Part shown: piece by piece, positions 1 to 9,043 of the stretch
Layout of the letters: each line of letters begins with the position of its first letter
How positions within the stretch are numbered: the first letter of the stretch is position 1
Assembly: GCA_016195915.1 (NCBI GenBank)
Contig: JACPYS010000018.1
Span: forward strand, 222,071 to 286,070
Length of the DNA stretch: 64,000 nucleotides
Reading direction: 5' to 3'
DNA from: Betaproteobacteria bacterium
GTDB taxonomy: Bacteria; Pseudomonadota; Gammaproteobacteria; Burkholderiales; SG8-39
The notes under the pieces: generated by a model
Seen by the model: the letters and a program-made list of their open reading frames with translations, nothing else
Told to the model about the DNA's origin: nothing
Databases searched by the model: none
Made by a program: the position numbers and the translations under genes

Positions 1-725
1 GCCGAGCGGCTGCCCAGTTGCGCCCAGAGCGTCTCGGCGCGGCCCGCGAAGAAGGGAATCATCGCGCCGCAGTGGTGGGTGATGAGGCGCAGGTCCGGAA
101 GTTTTTCAAACATGCCCGAGAACACCAGGCGCGCCATGGCCACGCTGGTCTCGTACGGCCAGCCCAGCACCTGCCAGATCTCGAATTTCGATTTCGGCTC
201 GCCCGGGTAGTCGGCGCGCGTCGCGGGCCGCGCCGGGTGCATCCAGACGGGCAGATCGTGCTTGCGGGTGACGCGCTCGAACACGGGGAAGAAATCCGCT
301 TCGTCGAGCGCGCGCCCGTTGACGCTGGTGCAGATCTGCACGCCACGCGCGCCGAGCTCTCAGATGGCGCGGTCCATTTCGTCCAGCGCGGCGGGCACGT
401 TGTTCATCGGCAGCGAGGCGACAAAGGCGGGGAACCGCTTCGGCCACTTCGCCACCATGGCCGCCATGTCGTCGTTGGCGATGCGCGCCAGTTCAGGCGC
501 GAGTTCCGGCCCGCCCAGCAGTTCCGGTGATGGCAAGGACAAGGTGAGCACCTGGCGCACGCCGGGGAATTGTTCATCGAGCATCGCTACTCGCGCCTCG
601 ATGTCCCAGAGCATGCGCAGCGACGTCATGCGCTTCACGATGCCCGCATCTTTCGAGTGCTGCTTCATCATCTCGAGATAGCGCACCGGCATCACGTGGT
701 TGAAGATGTCGATCTTGTCGCTCAT
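1..725 (-). pseudogene. amidohydrolase (ACMSD-like) with in-frame stop, 3' end outside window
   Basis: Metal-dependent hydrolase of the amidohydrolase-2/ACMSD superfamily, which decarboxylates or hydrolyses small acids. The N-terminus starts MSDKIDIFNHVMPVRYLEMM, with the usual HxH replaced by NHV. After 122 codons the frame is closed by TGA (complement of 360-362). Translation then continues in the same frame through family-typical sequence (VQICTSVNGRALDEADFF, LPVWMHPARP, LRLITHHCGAMIPFF) to the window edge. The stop replaces a variable residue between DRAI and ELGARG, most simply CGA to TGA. Either a nonsense pseudogene or a base error. Divergent from the dehydrogenase gene at 841. Confidence 0.8.
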
Positions 726-813
726 GGCTCGCCGGGAGGACGGAAATTGCGCATAGCATACCCGCTTGCGCGAGGGCTGCGAACTTGACAAGGCCAACTG
801 ACGAATTGAAAAT

Positions 814-823
814 GAACGTGTTC
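814..823. promoter_or_regulatory. palindromic operator candidate GAACGTGTTC
   Basis: Perfect-arm palindrome (GAAC-GT-GTTC) in the 115-bp divergent spacer between the amidohydrolase and the dehydrogenase gene. The same motif lies just before the tetR gene (4114-4123), and GAACATGTTC lies in the divergent spacer at 30166-30175. The placement suggests a TetR-family operator; this is inference. Confidence 0.5.
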
Positions 824-840
824 GAAAATTATCATCCTCG

Positions 841-1794
841 ATGACCCGGCTCCTGATTCTGCTGACGCTGCCCGAAAGAGTCAGGACACAGTATTACGAC
901 GGTATCCGGGCGAGGTTTCCCGATCTGGCCATCGACATGGTCGATCATCACTCCAAGGTCGACCCCCACATCGGCGCCGCCGACGTGCTGCTGACTTTCG
1001 GCCCGATGATGGCCGATCACGTTCTGGAGAAGGCGCGCAATCTGAAATGGATCCAGGCGCTCGGCACCGGCGTGGACGGCATCGTCGACCGGCCCTCCCT
1101 GCGCAGGGAAACGATCGTCACCAATCTGCACGGCATCCACGGTGCGCCGGTTTCCGAAGCGGCGTTCATGTCGATGCTGGCGCTGAGCCGCGCGCTGCCG
1201 CGCGCCTTGCGCAACCAGGCGAACCGCAAGTGGGAGCGGTTTCCCGCGCGCCTGCTCAAGGACAAGACCGTGGGCATTTTCGGCATCGGCGTGATCGCCG
1301 GGGAACTGGCGCCCAGGTGCAAGGCCTTCGGCATGAACGTGGTCGGCATTTCCTCTGCGAGGCGCGAGGTACCGGGGTTCGACCGGGTGTTCGGCCGCGA
1401 CCAGCTCATCGAGGCGGTGCGCGATCTCGATTACTTCGTCCTGCTCACGCCTTACACTCCGGAGACGCGCAATATCGTCGATGCGAAAGTTCTGGCGGCC
1501 ATGAAACCCGGCGCCTACCTCGTCAACCTCGCGCGCGGCGGGATCGTCGATGAGGCGGCCCTGATCGATACGCTGAGGAACAAGCGCATCGCTGGCGCGG
1601 CGCTGGATGTGTTCGCCGAGGAGCCGCTGCCGGAGGACCATCCCTTCTGGGGCATGGAGGAAGTGATCGTCACCACGCACCAGGGCGGCTTCTGCGACGT
1701 CTATGTCGACTTCGCCCTGCCGGTGATCGAGGAAAACATGCGCAAGTTCCTCGCCGGCGACACCGGTGACATGATCAACCTCGTCAAGCGCTAG
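841..1794 (+). CDS. D-2-hydroxyacid dehydrogenase
   Basis: NAD(P)-dependent oxidoreductase interconverting a 2-oxoacid and a D-2-hydroxyacid in the cytoplasm. 317 residues, normal for the family. The Rossmann region reads GIFGIGVIAGELAPRCKAFG, with a slightly altered glycine motif. The catalytic set is visible: Arg in NLARGGIVDE, Glu in DVFAEEPLPE and His in TTHQGGF. The first gene of a rightward run (dehydrogenase, M24, Bug), 18 bp before the next start. The context with amidohydrolase and Bug uptake genes suggests carboxylic-acid catabolism; the substrate is unknown. Confidence 0.88.
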   Translation: MTRLLILLTLPERVRTQYYDGIRARFPDLAIDMVDHHSKVDPHIGAADVLLTFGPMMADHVLEKARNLKWIQALGTGVDGIVDRPSLRRETIVTNLHGIHGAPVSEAAFMSMLALSRALPRALRNQANRKWERFPARLLKDKTVGIFGIGVIAGELAPRCKAFGMNVVGISSARREVPGFDRVFGRDQLIEAVRDLDYFVLLTPYTPETRNIVDAKVLAAMKPGAYLVNLARGGIVDEAALIDTLRNKRIAGAALDVFAEEPLPEDHPFWGMEEVIVTTHQGGFCDVYVDFALPVIEENMRKFLAGDTGDMINLVKR

Positions 1795-1812
1795 AGCGCG
1801 TCAGGACTCCCC

Positions 1813-3015
1813 ATGGCAGACGCCTCCGAACGCATCAATGCGCCGATCTCGAGCGCGGAACTGGAACGGCGCTGGGCAGCCGTGCGCGCGGCGATGAACG
1901 AGCGAAACGTCGATGTCCTGCTGATGCAGGCCAGCAACGATTTCATGGGCGGCTACGTCAAGTATTTCACCGACCTGCCCGCCACCAACGGCTATCCGGT
2001 CACTGTGGTATTCCCCCGCGACGATCGCATGACCGTCGTCGGCCAGGGCGCGTTCGGCCTCGCGCGGTCTCTGCCGCCCGAGGGCGACGGCCTGCGCCGC
2101 GGCGTGGCGAGGTTCATGGGCACGCCAAGCTATGCGGCCGCCCACTACACCGCGGGCTACGACGCCGAACTCGCCCGGACCGCGCTCGAGCGCTATGCCG
2201 GCGCGACCGTCGGCCTGCTCGGCACGGCCGCGATGTCGTACGCACTCGTCGAGACGTTGAAGCGCGGCAAGTTGTCATCAGCGAATTTCGTCGATGCCTC
2301 CGACCTGGTCGATGCCATCAAGGCGGTCAAGAGCACCGAGGAAATCGAGGGCATGCGGCGCACCGCCGCGATGCAGGACGCGGCGATGGAAGCGGTTTTC
2401 GCCGCCGTCAGGCCGGGCATGCGCGATATCGAGGCCGCCGCCGTCGCCGAACAAGTCGGTCACATCCACGGCAGCGAACATGGTTTGTTCCTGTGCGCAT
2501 CCGGCCCGGTCGGCACCGCGCCCGTGTTTGGCAACCGCCATCTGCAAAACCGCGTCATGCGCGAGGGCGACCAGTTCACATTGCTGATCGAGAATAACGG
2601 GCCCGGCGGTTTTTATACCGAGCTTGGCCGCACCTGCGTGCTCGGCAAGGCGTCGCAGGAAATGAAGGACGAGTTCGCTTTCGTCATCCAGGCGCAGCAA
2701 TTCACCACCAGCCTGCTCACGCCCGGCGCCGCATGCAGGGACATCTGGGAGGCCTATAACCAGTACATGCGCGAGCATGGGCGGCCCGAGGAAAAGCGCC
2801 TGCACTGCCACGGTCAGGGCTATGACATGGTGGAGCGCCCGCTGGTGCGTTTCGATGAAACGATGCCGATAGGCCCGAACATGGTGCTCTCCGCCCATCC
2901 TACCTACGTCACCGAACGCACCTACAGCTGGGCTTGCGACGACTTTCTCGTCGGCGAATCGGGCGTGACTGAAAAGCTGCACAAGTTTCCGCAACAGATA
3001 TTCGAGCTCGCCTGA
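1813..3015 (+). CDS. M24 (creatinase/aminopeptidase P-like) family protein
   Basis: 400 residues with the two-domain creatinase/Xaa-Pro-peptidase architecture: an N-terminal domain to about 175, then the pita-bread fold. The usual dinuclear metal set (D, D, H, E, E) is altered. The first two Asp positions read as Glu (LLIENNGPGGFYTELGRT). His remains in HCHGQGYD. The fourth ligand reads as His (VLSAHPTYV). The last Glu remains in FLVGESG. It may therefore be a metal-independent creatinase-type hydrolase or bind metal differently. Follows the dehydrogenase by 18 bp and probably shares its transcript. Confidence 0.8.
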   Translation: MADASERINAPISSAELERRWAAVRAAMNERNVDVLLMQASNDFMGGYVKYFTDLPATNGYPVTVVFPRDDRMTVVGQGAFGLARSLPPEGDGLRRGVARFMGTPSYAAAHYTAGYDAELARTALERYAGATVGLLGTAAMSYALVETLKRGKLSSANFVDASDLVDAIKAVKSTEEIEGMRRTAAMQDAAMEAVFAAVRPGMRDIEAAAVAEQVGHIHGSEHGLFLCASGPVGTAPVFGNRHLQNRVMREGDQFTLLIENNGPGGFYTELGRTCVLGKASQEMKDEFAFVIQAQQFTTSLLTPGAACRDIWEAYNQYMREHGRPEEKRLHCHGQGYDMVERPLVRFDETMPIGPNMVLSAHPTYVTERTYSWACDDFLVGESGVTEKLHKFPQQIFELA

Positions 3016-3074
3016 AGACGGGCCGCATCGTTCGATTTGCAAGCAAAGCCGAATCAACGCCAAAGGAGACGTGT

Positions 3075-4043
3075 ATGAACACCACAATTCGCCTGCTGTT
3101 GCTGGCCACCCTGCTCGGTGCATTCGGTCCCGCCCAGGCACAGTCCTGGCCGACCAAGCCGCCCAGGATGATTCTTTCCCAGCCTGCGGGGTCCCCGCCG
3201 GACATCATCGCCCGCATCCTGGCGGACAAACTGGCACGCGTCTGGGGACAGCCGGTGGTGGTCGAGAATCGTCCGGGCGGCAACAACATCATCGGCGCGC
3301 AGGCCGCGGCGCGTTCGCCCGCCGACGGCTACACGTTGTACTTCGCCACCACTGCGGCGCTCGTCACCAACATCTATACGCTCAAATCGCTGCCCTACGA
3401 TCCAGTCAGGGACTTCACTCCGGTCGCGATGATCGGCCTGAGTCCCTTCCTGGTCGCGGTCAACAACGCGATTGCCGCCAAAAACACTGCCGAACTCGTG
3501 GCGCTCGCCAAGTCCCAGCCCGACAAGCTGTCCTTCGCCAGCGACGGCCAGAAGGGTTTCGGCGGCATGCTCGGCGATATGCTGAAAGTGGCCACCGGCA
3601 TCAAGGTCACACACGTGCCGTACACCAGCTCCGCTGCCGCGGTGCAGGACACGGTGGCCGGCAGGACGCAATACACGCTGATGGGCATTCCTTCGGTGAT
3701 CAACTTCGTCAAGGATGGGCGGCTGCGTGCGATCGCCGTCAGCTCGGGCAAGCGCCTGCCCGGTCTGGACAACGTCCCGACGCTGTCGGAAACCCTCCCG
3801 GGCTTCGACTATGTCGGCTGGTTCGCCATGGTGGCGCCCACTGGCACGCCGCCTGAGATCGTGCAGCGCGTGAACCGCGACTTGGCGCAGATCCTGTCGG
3901 ATCCTGAGAACATGCAACGGCTCCGCGACCTGGGGATCTATACCGAGGGCGCCGGCACGCCCGAATCGACCGCGCAGTTCTTCGCATCGGAGCGCGCGCG
4001 CTGGGGCAAAGTGGTCAAAGACGTTGGCATCGAACCGGAGTGA
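3075..4043 (+). CDS. Bug-family tripartite tricarboxylate transporter substrate-binding protein
   Basis: Periplasmic solute receptor of the TctC/Bug family that captures carboxylates, often working with distant or absent membrane subunits. 322 residues. The signal peptide is MNTTIRLLLLATLLG...AQAQ, followed by WPTKPPRMILSQPAGSPPDI and ENRPGGNNIIG, the standard Bug N-terminal motifs. PYDPVRDFTPVAMI and ASDGQKGFGGMLGDM follow. The start is supported by AAAGGAGA ten bases upstream. It sits with a dehydrogenase and an M24 protein, so the ligand is probably the substrate of that cluster. Confidence 0.92.
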   Translation: MNTTIRLLLLATLLGAFGPAQAQSWPTKPPRMILSQPAGSPPDIIARILADKLARVWGQPVVVENRPGGNNIIGAQAAARSPADGYTLYFATTAALVTNIYTLKSLPYDPVRDFTPVAMIGLSPFLVAVNNAIAAKNTAELVALAKSQPDKLSFASDGQKGFGGMLGDMLKVATGIKVTHVPYTSSAAAVQDTVAGRTQYTLMGIPSVINFVKDGRLRAIAVSSGKRLPGLDNVPTLSETLPGFDYVGWFAMVAPTGTPPEIVQRVNRDLAQILSDPENMQRLRDLGIYTEGAGTPESTAQFFASERARWGKVVKDVGIEPE

Positions 4044-4113
4044 TGTACCTGTAACTGCCAAGCATGATCTGCTGCAAAGCCGCGCCATTCGCGGCTCTCC
4101 AGCATGTTGATCA

Positions 4114-4123
4114 GAACGTGTTC
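4114..4123. promoter_or_regulatory. palindromic operator candidate GAACGTGTTC
   Basis: The same ten-base palindrome as at 814-823, placed about 35 bp before the start of the TetR regulator gene. That position suits autoregulation. It was found by eye; binding is inferred. Confidence 0.5.
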
Positions 4124-4158
4124 CTGACAGAGACGGGACATGGCGGTTGGAAATTGTC

Positions 4159-4836
4159 GTGAACAAAGTGCGAAAGCTTGCAGGCTCGCCATTTGAACCG
4201 GGGCGCCGCGAACAGAACAAACTCGCCAAGGCCGAGCGCATACGCGAGGCGACGAGCAGCCTGTTCAAGAAGCACGGCTACAGCTCGGCCACCATGCGGC
4301 AGATCGCCCTGCGCGCCCATGTTGGGCTGGGCACCCTGTTCAATTACGCCGAGGACAAGCGTGATCTGATATTTTTTGTTTTCAACCAGGAACTTGCCGA
4401 GTTGACCGAAGCGGCGCTCGCAGCCGATGGAGGCAACGATCTGATCGGTCGCCTGCTGGCAATTTACCGCTGCCACTACGACTATTTCGGATCGAAGCCG
4501 GAGCTTTCGCGCATCCTGCTGCAGGAACTCACCTTCTATTCGTCCGGCAAACAGGCGGAAGCCTTCTTGCAAACACGGCGCCGCCTCATTGACGGGATCG
4601 AAGCGATCGTGCGAACGGCCCAGCGGAAAGGCGAAATCGAGTCGGCGGAGGATGCGCAGTTCATCGCCCGTCACCTTTTCTTTGTCTATTCGGCTGCGAT
4701 CCGCTGGTGGATCGCCGGAGCGCGCCCCGACGCCAATGCCGGACTCGCCGACCTGCGCCGCCTGCTCGAACTGCAGGTGAGGGGACTCGCGCCTTTGGCG
4801 AAGCGCAAGACGTCACGGTCCTCCCGGACCAGATAG
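4159..4836 (+). CDS. TetR family transcriptional regulator
   Basis: About 225 residues. N-terminal TetR helix-turn-helix: AERIREATSSLFKKHGYSSA, then TMRQIALRAHVGLGTLFNYA and EDKRDLI. The C-terminal ligand domain is of the ordinary divergent type. A GTG start at 4159 follows a GGAAA stretch; an in-frame TTG at 4147 is the alternative. It probably represses the adjacent dehydrogenase/M24/Bug cluster, and perhaps also the second cluster at 25.8-33 kb that carries the same palindrome. The effector is not predictable. Confidence 0.85.
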   Translation: MNKVRKLAGSPFEPGRREQNKLAKAERIREATSSLFKKHGYSSATMRQIALRAHVGLGTLFNYAEDKRDLIFFVFNQELAELTEAALAADGGNDLIGRLLAIYRCHYDYFGSKPELSRILLQELTFYSSGKQAEAFLQTRRRLIDGIEAIVRTAQRKGEIESAEDAQFIARHLFFVYSAAIRWWIAGARPDANAGLADLRRLLELQVRGLAPLAKRKTSRSSRTR

Positions 4837-4857
4837 ACACCACACGGTTGCACAGTT

Positions 4858-5004
4858 ATCAAGTTCACGTGGAACCTCGAAGGTCTCGTCGGCTTCGCGC
4901 GCAAGGATAGTGACGACGGCACCCTCGGGCAGGGGATCACCCTCCACGACGATCTTTCCTCCTACGACGGTTCCGGTAGCTAGCTGTATGAGTAGGTGAT
5001 ACAC
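4858..5004 (-). pseudogene. truncated antitoxin-like fragment
   Basis: An unrecognised head is followed by GTVVGGKIVVEGDPLPEGA, VVTILAREADETFEVP. This pattern is typical of short antitoxins paired with ParE/RelE-type toxins, which continue with a helical C-terminal half of about 30 residues. Here the similarity ends at about 4858 and runs into unrelated sequence before a stop at 4813. No toxin gene is adjacent. Read as the remnant of a toxin-antitoxin module at the left edge of the accessory segment. Confidence 0.5.
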
Positions 5005-5066
5005 AGGCGCGTAGGTGCGCAGTATCCTACGCCCTCCAATGCGTGTGCAACGAACTATCTCTGCCT

Positions 5067-5228
5067 GGTCGTACCTCAGTTTGAATTTCGGCCTTCGACC
5101 CGCTGTAGGCTGTCAGCCACATCGTCCTGAAGATCCGCTCCTCGGCCACACCGGCCGTTCGCGTTTTGCAGATATGGATAATAAGAACTGCCGGGTTGAG
5201 TGTCAGTTCCCGGAAAACACGAACTCGC
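5067..5228 (-). repeat. diverged 162-bp repeat, left copy
   Basis: Read on the minus strand this stretch aligns without gaps over its whole length to the plus strand of 25613-25774. I counted about 60% identity by eye, with blocks such as GAGTTCGxGTTTTCCG, CAAAxCxCGAACGGC, TGGCCGA and AATTCAAACTGAG. No protein is evident in it. The two copies are inverted and bracket about 20 kb of accessory genes. The remainder of 5005-5581 shows no gene I can support. Confidence 0.6.
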
Positions 5229-5581
5229 CATTTCAACCCGTTGGAGACTGTCGATCTCCTCCGAAGCGGTCATTCAGCGGCAGCAGATCCCCTCAGATTG
5301 CCGTATCAGCGCGGCTCGTACTCGACTGGCCTTAGTGCTGGGACAACCGTGTCCAGAGTTTTGTGCGGGAGCCTGCTTTCAGTGCGTGAGCTCCGACCCT
5401 CGCGATCCTTTGGCCACTTCCGGTGTCTGAACGGTTTTCGCCACTCGCGCGAGAGAAATCGGCACCGCTGCGCGGCCAATCCATCCGGCCGGAGCAATCG
5501 GCAAGCCTGCGTGCGCCGCCGACGTTCCGCTCATGTCTGTCGACGAGCGAATGGAACCTTACTAGGCGCTGGAGGCGGACG

Positions 5582-7867
5582 TCACTCACTTTCAGAACCC
5601 TCGTCCGCGTCGATGTCGTCGAATAGACTTCGTGCGCTCTGGGGCTTGTCAGACACTTCGACCTTGCCCAGCTTTCGCGGGCTTCGCTTCGGCTCCTCCG
5701 GTGTGTATTCGCTGATCCACTCGTTCGTTTGTCGGATCTCCCGGTCGATGATTTTGGTTGCGCTCTCGTCATCGCCGAAGCATTTCTTAAGTGTCTCGAA
5801 AGACTCGAGCAGCTGCTGCATATGCTCTTCTGGCGCGTCATCCGAGCGGTGATTGGATTCCCACTCCCGCCGGACGCCGTCGAGGCGCGGCAAGAGTTCT
5901 GTCCGAACCCTTTCCCGCAACTGTTCGAATTCGTCGTCTTTGAAGAGACTTCGGATTCCCTCATCATCCAGAGCATCCGCGTCCTGGCCCTCAAGAGCGT
6001 AGTTGCTCACCGTCTCAACAAACTTTTTCCTCTTGTCCTCCGGCAGAAGGCCGAATTCGTGGAGGCGCTCGGCAAGGCGCACTTCCGTAACGGTATCGAG
6101 AAACAGTCCCGGTTCAGATACGCGATCGAGGAGATCGGGATGGTGCTCCAGGTACAAAGCGACGAACTCCTTGGAGCAACGGCGGGAGAGAAAGCCTTGC
6201 AGAGCCCGCTTCGCTCCCCAGGCCGAGAGCCACGTGGACTTGTACGATTTGCTCGGCGAGGATTCGCCAAGTTTCGCGAGCATCAGCGGAAACAAGGGCT
6301 TGGGTACGACGACAGCTTTCTCAATGCCGACGTCACCGCAGGTGACTTGATCTACGATCCTCTCCGGCGCGCTTCCACGGATGTAAATGCCGAGCATCTC
6401 CGGACTCTGGACGAGAATTTCCGCGTAGGCGTCGCCGATAGTCGGATGCTTGAACCGCCAGGAGGACTCGCCGCTCGCGTGCGAGTGCAGGACGAGACTG
6501 CCGTTCAGCGCTTCAAGCGCTGTGACGCATCCCCCAAGATCACTATCTAAACGGGCGAGCGCCTCAGTCTCTGACGGCTGGAGCTCGATCGGGCTTTCCA
6601 GCCGGTCGTTGCGCATGTAGATCAGGGCGAGCGCCGCCTTGCTATCGGCGTCGAGGCCTTGAAGGACTTCCTCGAGAAGCTGCTCGCGCTTCTCGACGAA
6701 CTGGCGGAGATAGTAGGGATCGATGAACACGTCTTTCGTGAAGAGAGGGTCGGCTAGGCGCCGTGCCGTTTCCGGAATGAAGCGCGGATGGCTCGCGATG
6801 TCCTCCAAGTAAGGCTTGATCTCGCTTCGAAAGGAGCGCGGCTGCTTTCCGAGCTTGAGGTGGTTGTAGAGGATCTGGCGCTTCTCGTCGGCGGACAGGT
6901 TGTGAACATCAATCACGACCTGGCTCTCCTTGAGCAGCGGAAACGCGCTCTCCTTCAGGTCTTTCCGAGCGCGGTTGTAGATGTAGTCGCGCGAGGTCAT
7001 CACAATCTTCGCCCCCTTGCGGAGCATCGTCTTGATCTGCGGCAGGAGGTGGTTCCAGCGGTGGACTAGGAAATCCTCGTACTGGGTCACGCCGAAGGCG
7101 TCGTCCAACCAGAAGAATTGCGACGGCTCGTCCGGGTTCCAGCGCTCAGCGACTTTCCCAGGTTCGTCGAGCTTGAGCATCGAGGCGTGCCATTGGTCGA
7201 GTGCCGCCATCGCCAGCAGGGATGCGATGGTCGTCTTGCCCGCCGCCGGCTCGCCAACGAGGAGCACAAAACTGTGCCTGTCGAGCGCTTCGGCCGCTTT
7301 CCGGTACGCATCTGTAACGACGACCTTCGCGAGGTCCTCGCGGAGCGATTCAAGGATGGCCCGCGCCTGCGCATAGGTGCGCTCGTCGAGAATCTGGCTG
7401 AGGTCTCCCAGCCCGTAAACGCGCGGCACGAGCATGCGCAGGCGCTTGTTCTCGCGAATTTGCTGGCTGATCCAGGTTGAACCGAAGGTTGCGACGTGTT
7501 TCACTCCGGCGGCCTGGAAGAGCACCTTGATCTCTTCCGCTTGCGTGCCGGAAAGGCCCGCGTTCGTCATGAGCAGGTAGGAGTCGCAAAGGCCTTTCGC
7601 GACAAGCTTTTTCGCCTTCTCGACTTCGTCGGAAAGGTCGGACGTTCGAAGGACGTAGTTGCTCTTGCTGGTGAACTTGCACTGGATCAGGAATGAGCCG
7701 GTCAGGTCTTCCTGTCCCGTGGCCCTCCACTTGCCCGTGAACGCGCCATCCCTCCCGCCGTCGCCGGAATCGAGAAACGACTCCACGGTCTGCCCAACGA
7801 TCTCCCTTGTGATCGTGAGACACAGCTGCTGAAAGCTGTTCCAACCAAGATTGTGTAGGTCGTACAT
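5582..7867 (-). CDS. Mrr-like nuclease fused to STAND (nSTAND3-like) ATPase, putative defence protein
   Basis: 761 residues. Residues 1-130 look like a restriction-type PD-(D/E)xK nuclease: D40 in SGDGGRDGAF and QCK at 62-64. A STAND P-loop ATPase follows, with Walker A GEPAAGKT near 205-212, Walker B FFWLDDAFG near 251-259 and MTSRDYIYNRAR. A long helical C-terminal sensor region extends to 761. This order (nuclease effector, NTPase, sensor) is that of Avs-like and other STAND anti-phage proteins, so abortive cleavage of DNA on phage sensing is a reasonable inference. An IS inserted seven bases before the ATG removes the native leader; no Shine-Dalgarno is visible now. Confidence 0.75.
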   Translation of the reverse strand: MYDLHNLGWNSFQQLCLTITREIVGQTVESFLDSGDGGRDGAFTGKWRATGQEDLTGSFLIQCKFTSKSNYVLRTSDLSDEVEKAKKLVAKGLCDSYLLMTNAGLSGTQAEEIKVLFQAAGVKHVATFGSTWISQQIRENKRLRMLVPRVYGLGDLSQILDERTYAQARAILESLREDLAKVVVTDAYRKAAEALDRHSFVLLVGEPAAGKTTIASLLAMAALDQWHASMLKLDEPGKVAERWNPDEPSQFFWLDDAFGVTQYEDFLVHRWNHLLPQIKTMLRKGAKIVMTSRDYIYNRARKDLKESAFPLLKESQVVIDVHNLSADEKRQILYNHLKLGKQPRSFRSEIKPYLEDIASHPRFIPETARRLADPLFTKDVFIDPYYLRQFVEKREQLLEEVLQGLDADSKAALALIYMRNDRLESPIELQPSETEALARLDSDLGGCVTALEALNGSLVLHSHASGESSWRFKHPTIGDAYAEILVQSPEMLGIYIRGSAPERIVDQVTCGDVGIEKAVVVPKPLFPLMLAKLGESSPSKSYKSTWLSAWGAKRALQGFLSRRCSKEFVALYLEHHPDLLDRVSEPGLFLDTVTEVRLAERLHEFGLLPEDKRKKFVETVSNYALEGQDADALDDEGIRSLFKDDEFEQLRERVRTELLPRLDGVRREWESNHRSDDAPEEHMQQLLESFETLKKCFGDDESATKIIDREIRQTNEWISEYTPEEPKRSPRKLGKVEVSDKPQSARSLFDDIDADEGSESE

Positions 7868-7874
7868 TTCGTTA
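7867..7874. repeat. 8-bp target-site duplication, left
   Basis: TTTCGTTA directly left of the insertion sequence, repeated exactly at 8908-8915. It includes the first base of the start codon of the leftward ATPase gene. Confidence 0.85.
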
Positions 7875-8907
7875 CTTGATTACCAATGAGGCTCAGCTGG
7901 TGAGCCGGTAGGTTGCGCATAGTGGCATTGCTTGATTTCGCAAGGAGATAAGCGATGCCGAAGAACAAGGTGCAATTTCAGCGGGGTATGAGTTTGCCTG
8001 AGTTCATGGACAGGTACGGTACAAAGGAACGATGCGAGCAAGCGCTGTTTGCCTGGCGCTGGCCGGGAGGATTCGTCTGCCCCGAATGTGGCCATACGGG
8101 GTGCTGCGCTCTGAAAGGTCGACCGCTGTTCCAGTGCAATGGCTGTAGCCGGCAAACTTCGGTGACGGCCGGCACCGTCTTCGCCGCCTCCAAGCTCGCG
8201 CTCAACGTCTGGTTTCTGGCGATGCATCTGATCACCCAAGCCAAGAACGGTATCTCGTCCATGGATCTGTCCCGCCAACTGGGCATCTCGCAAAACAGCG
8301 CTTGGCTGATGAAGCATAAGCTCATGCAGGCGATGCTCGAGCGCGACGGCGCCCGACCGCTTGCCGGCGTGGTGCAGATCGACGATGCGTACTGGGGCGG
8401 GCGGCGCCGCGGTTTCAAGCGCGGACGCGGCGCCAGCGGCAAGACGCCCTTCGTGGCAGCGGTTGAAACCGATGTGGCGGGGCATCCGCGTCGGATGAGC
8501 CTGAACTGCGTCAGGGGCTTTCGCTCGAAGGAGATCGCCCGCTGGAGTCGGAGAAAATTGGCTGCTGGTACGGCAGTTCATTCCGACGGCTTGGCCTGTT
8601 TTGCCGCCGTGAGTGCGGCCGGCTGCGCGCATAACCCGACGGTCATGCGCGGCCCGGGAATCGACCGTCGTCGGCGCGTACTCAACTGGGTCGATACCAT
8701 GCTGGGCAACGTCAAGAACTCGATCCACGGCACCTATCATGCGATCCGTCCCAAGCATCTGCCGCGCTATCTGGCGGAATTCAGCTATCGCTTCAATCGA
8801 CGATTCGACTTGGCGAGTATGTTGGCACGGCTGGCGACTGCCGCCGCGCAAACACCGCCTATGCCCTACCGACTCGTAAAGTTGGCTGAGGCTCATTGGT
8901 AATCAAG
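7875..8907 (+). mobile_element. IS1595-family (ISXO2-like) insertion sequence
   Basis: A complete element of 1033 bp. The outer 23 bp are inverted repeats, CTTGATTACCAATGAGgCTCAGC at the left and the same with one mismatch at the right. It is flanked by the perfect 8-bp duplication TTTCGTTA, the size expected for this family. One intact transposase gene lies inside. It separates two leftward genes (9044-11173 and 5582-7867) that would otherwise be about 170 bp apart. Confidence 0.92.
7955..8902 (+). CDS. IS1595 family transposase
   Basis: 315 residues. The N-terminal zinc ribbon reads CPECGHTGCC...FQCNGC, followed by a helix-turn-helix and an ISXO2-type DDE-like catalytic core. The core has QIDDAYWGGRRRG (first Asp), HSDGLACF (second Asp) and NSIHGTYHAIRPKHLPRYLA EFSYRFNRR near the end. 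The start ATG follows AAGGAGATAAGCG, a strong ribosome site. It appears full length with no frameshift, and the flanking duplication is still perfect, so the insertion is probably recent. Confidence 0.93.
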   Translation: MPKNKVQFQRGMSLPEFMDRYGTKERCEQALFAWRWPGGFVCPECGHTGCCALKGRPLFQCNGCSRQTSVTAGTVFAASKLALNVWFLAMHLITQAKNGISSMDLSRQLGISQNSAWLMKHKLMQAMLERDGARPLAGVVQIDDAYWGGRRRGFKRGRGASGKTPFVAAVETDVAGHPRRMSLNCVRGFRSKEIARWSRRKLAAGTAVHSDGLACFAAVSAAGCAHNPTVMRGPGIDRRRRVLNWVDTMLGNVKNSIHGTYHAIRPKHLPRYLAEFSYRFNRRFDLASMLARLATAAAQTPPMPYRLVKLAEAHW

Positions 8908-8915
8908 TTTCGTTA
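8908..8915. repeat. 8-bp target-site duplication, right
   Basis: TTTCGTTA, an exact copy of 7867-7874. Confidence 0.85.
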
Positions 8916-9043
8916 TGCCAACCGGAGATGACCCTGCCTCAGCCTAGGCCAGGGATCACCGACGGTCAACCCGAGCGACCGAGCACGCCACCGTCAATCC
9001 ACGGCGCGCTGCGCGTAGATCCCCTCGTGCTCCCCTTGCTGGT

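Noticed and set aside
360..362. TGA in the amidohydrolase gene as selenocysteine
   Set aside because: A palindrome (GTGCAGATCTGCAC) lies at a SECIS-like distance, but the position is a variable, non-redox residue in the family and the palindrome follows from conserved codons.
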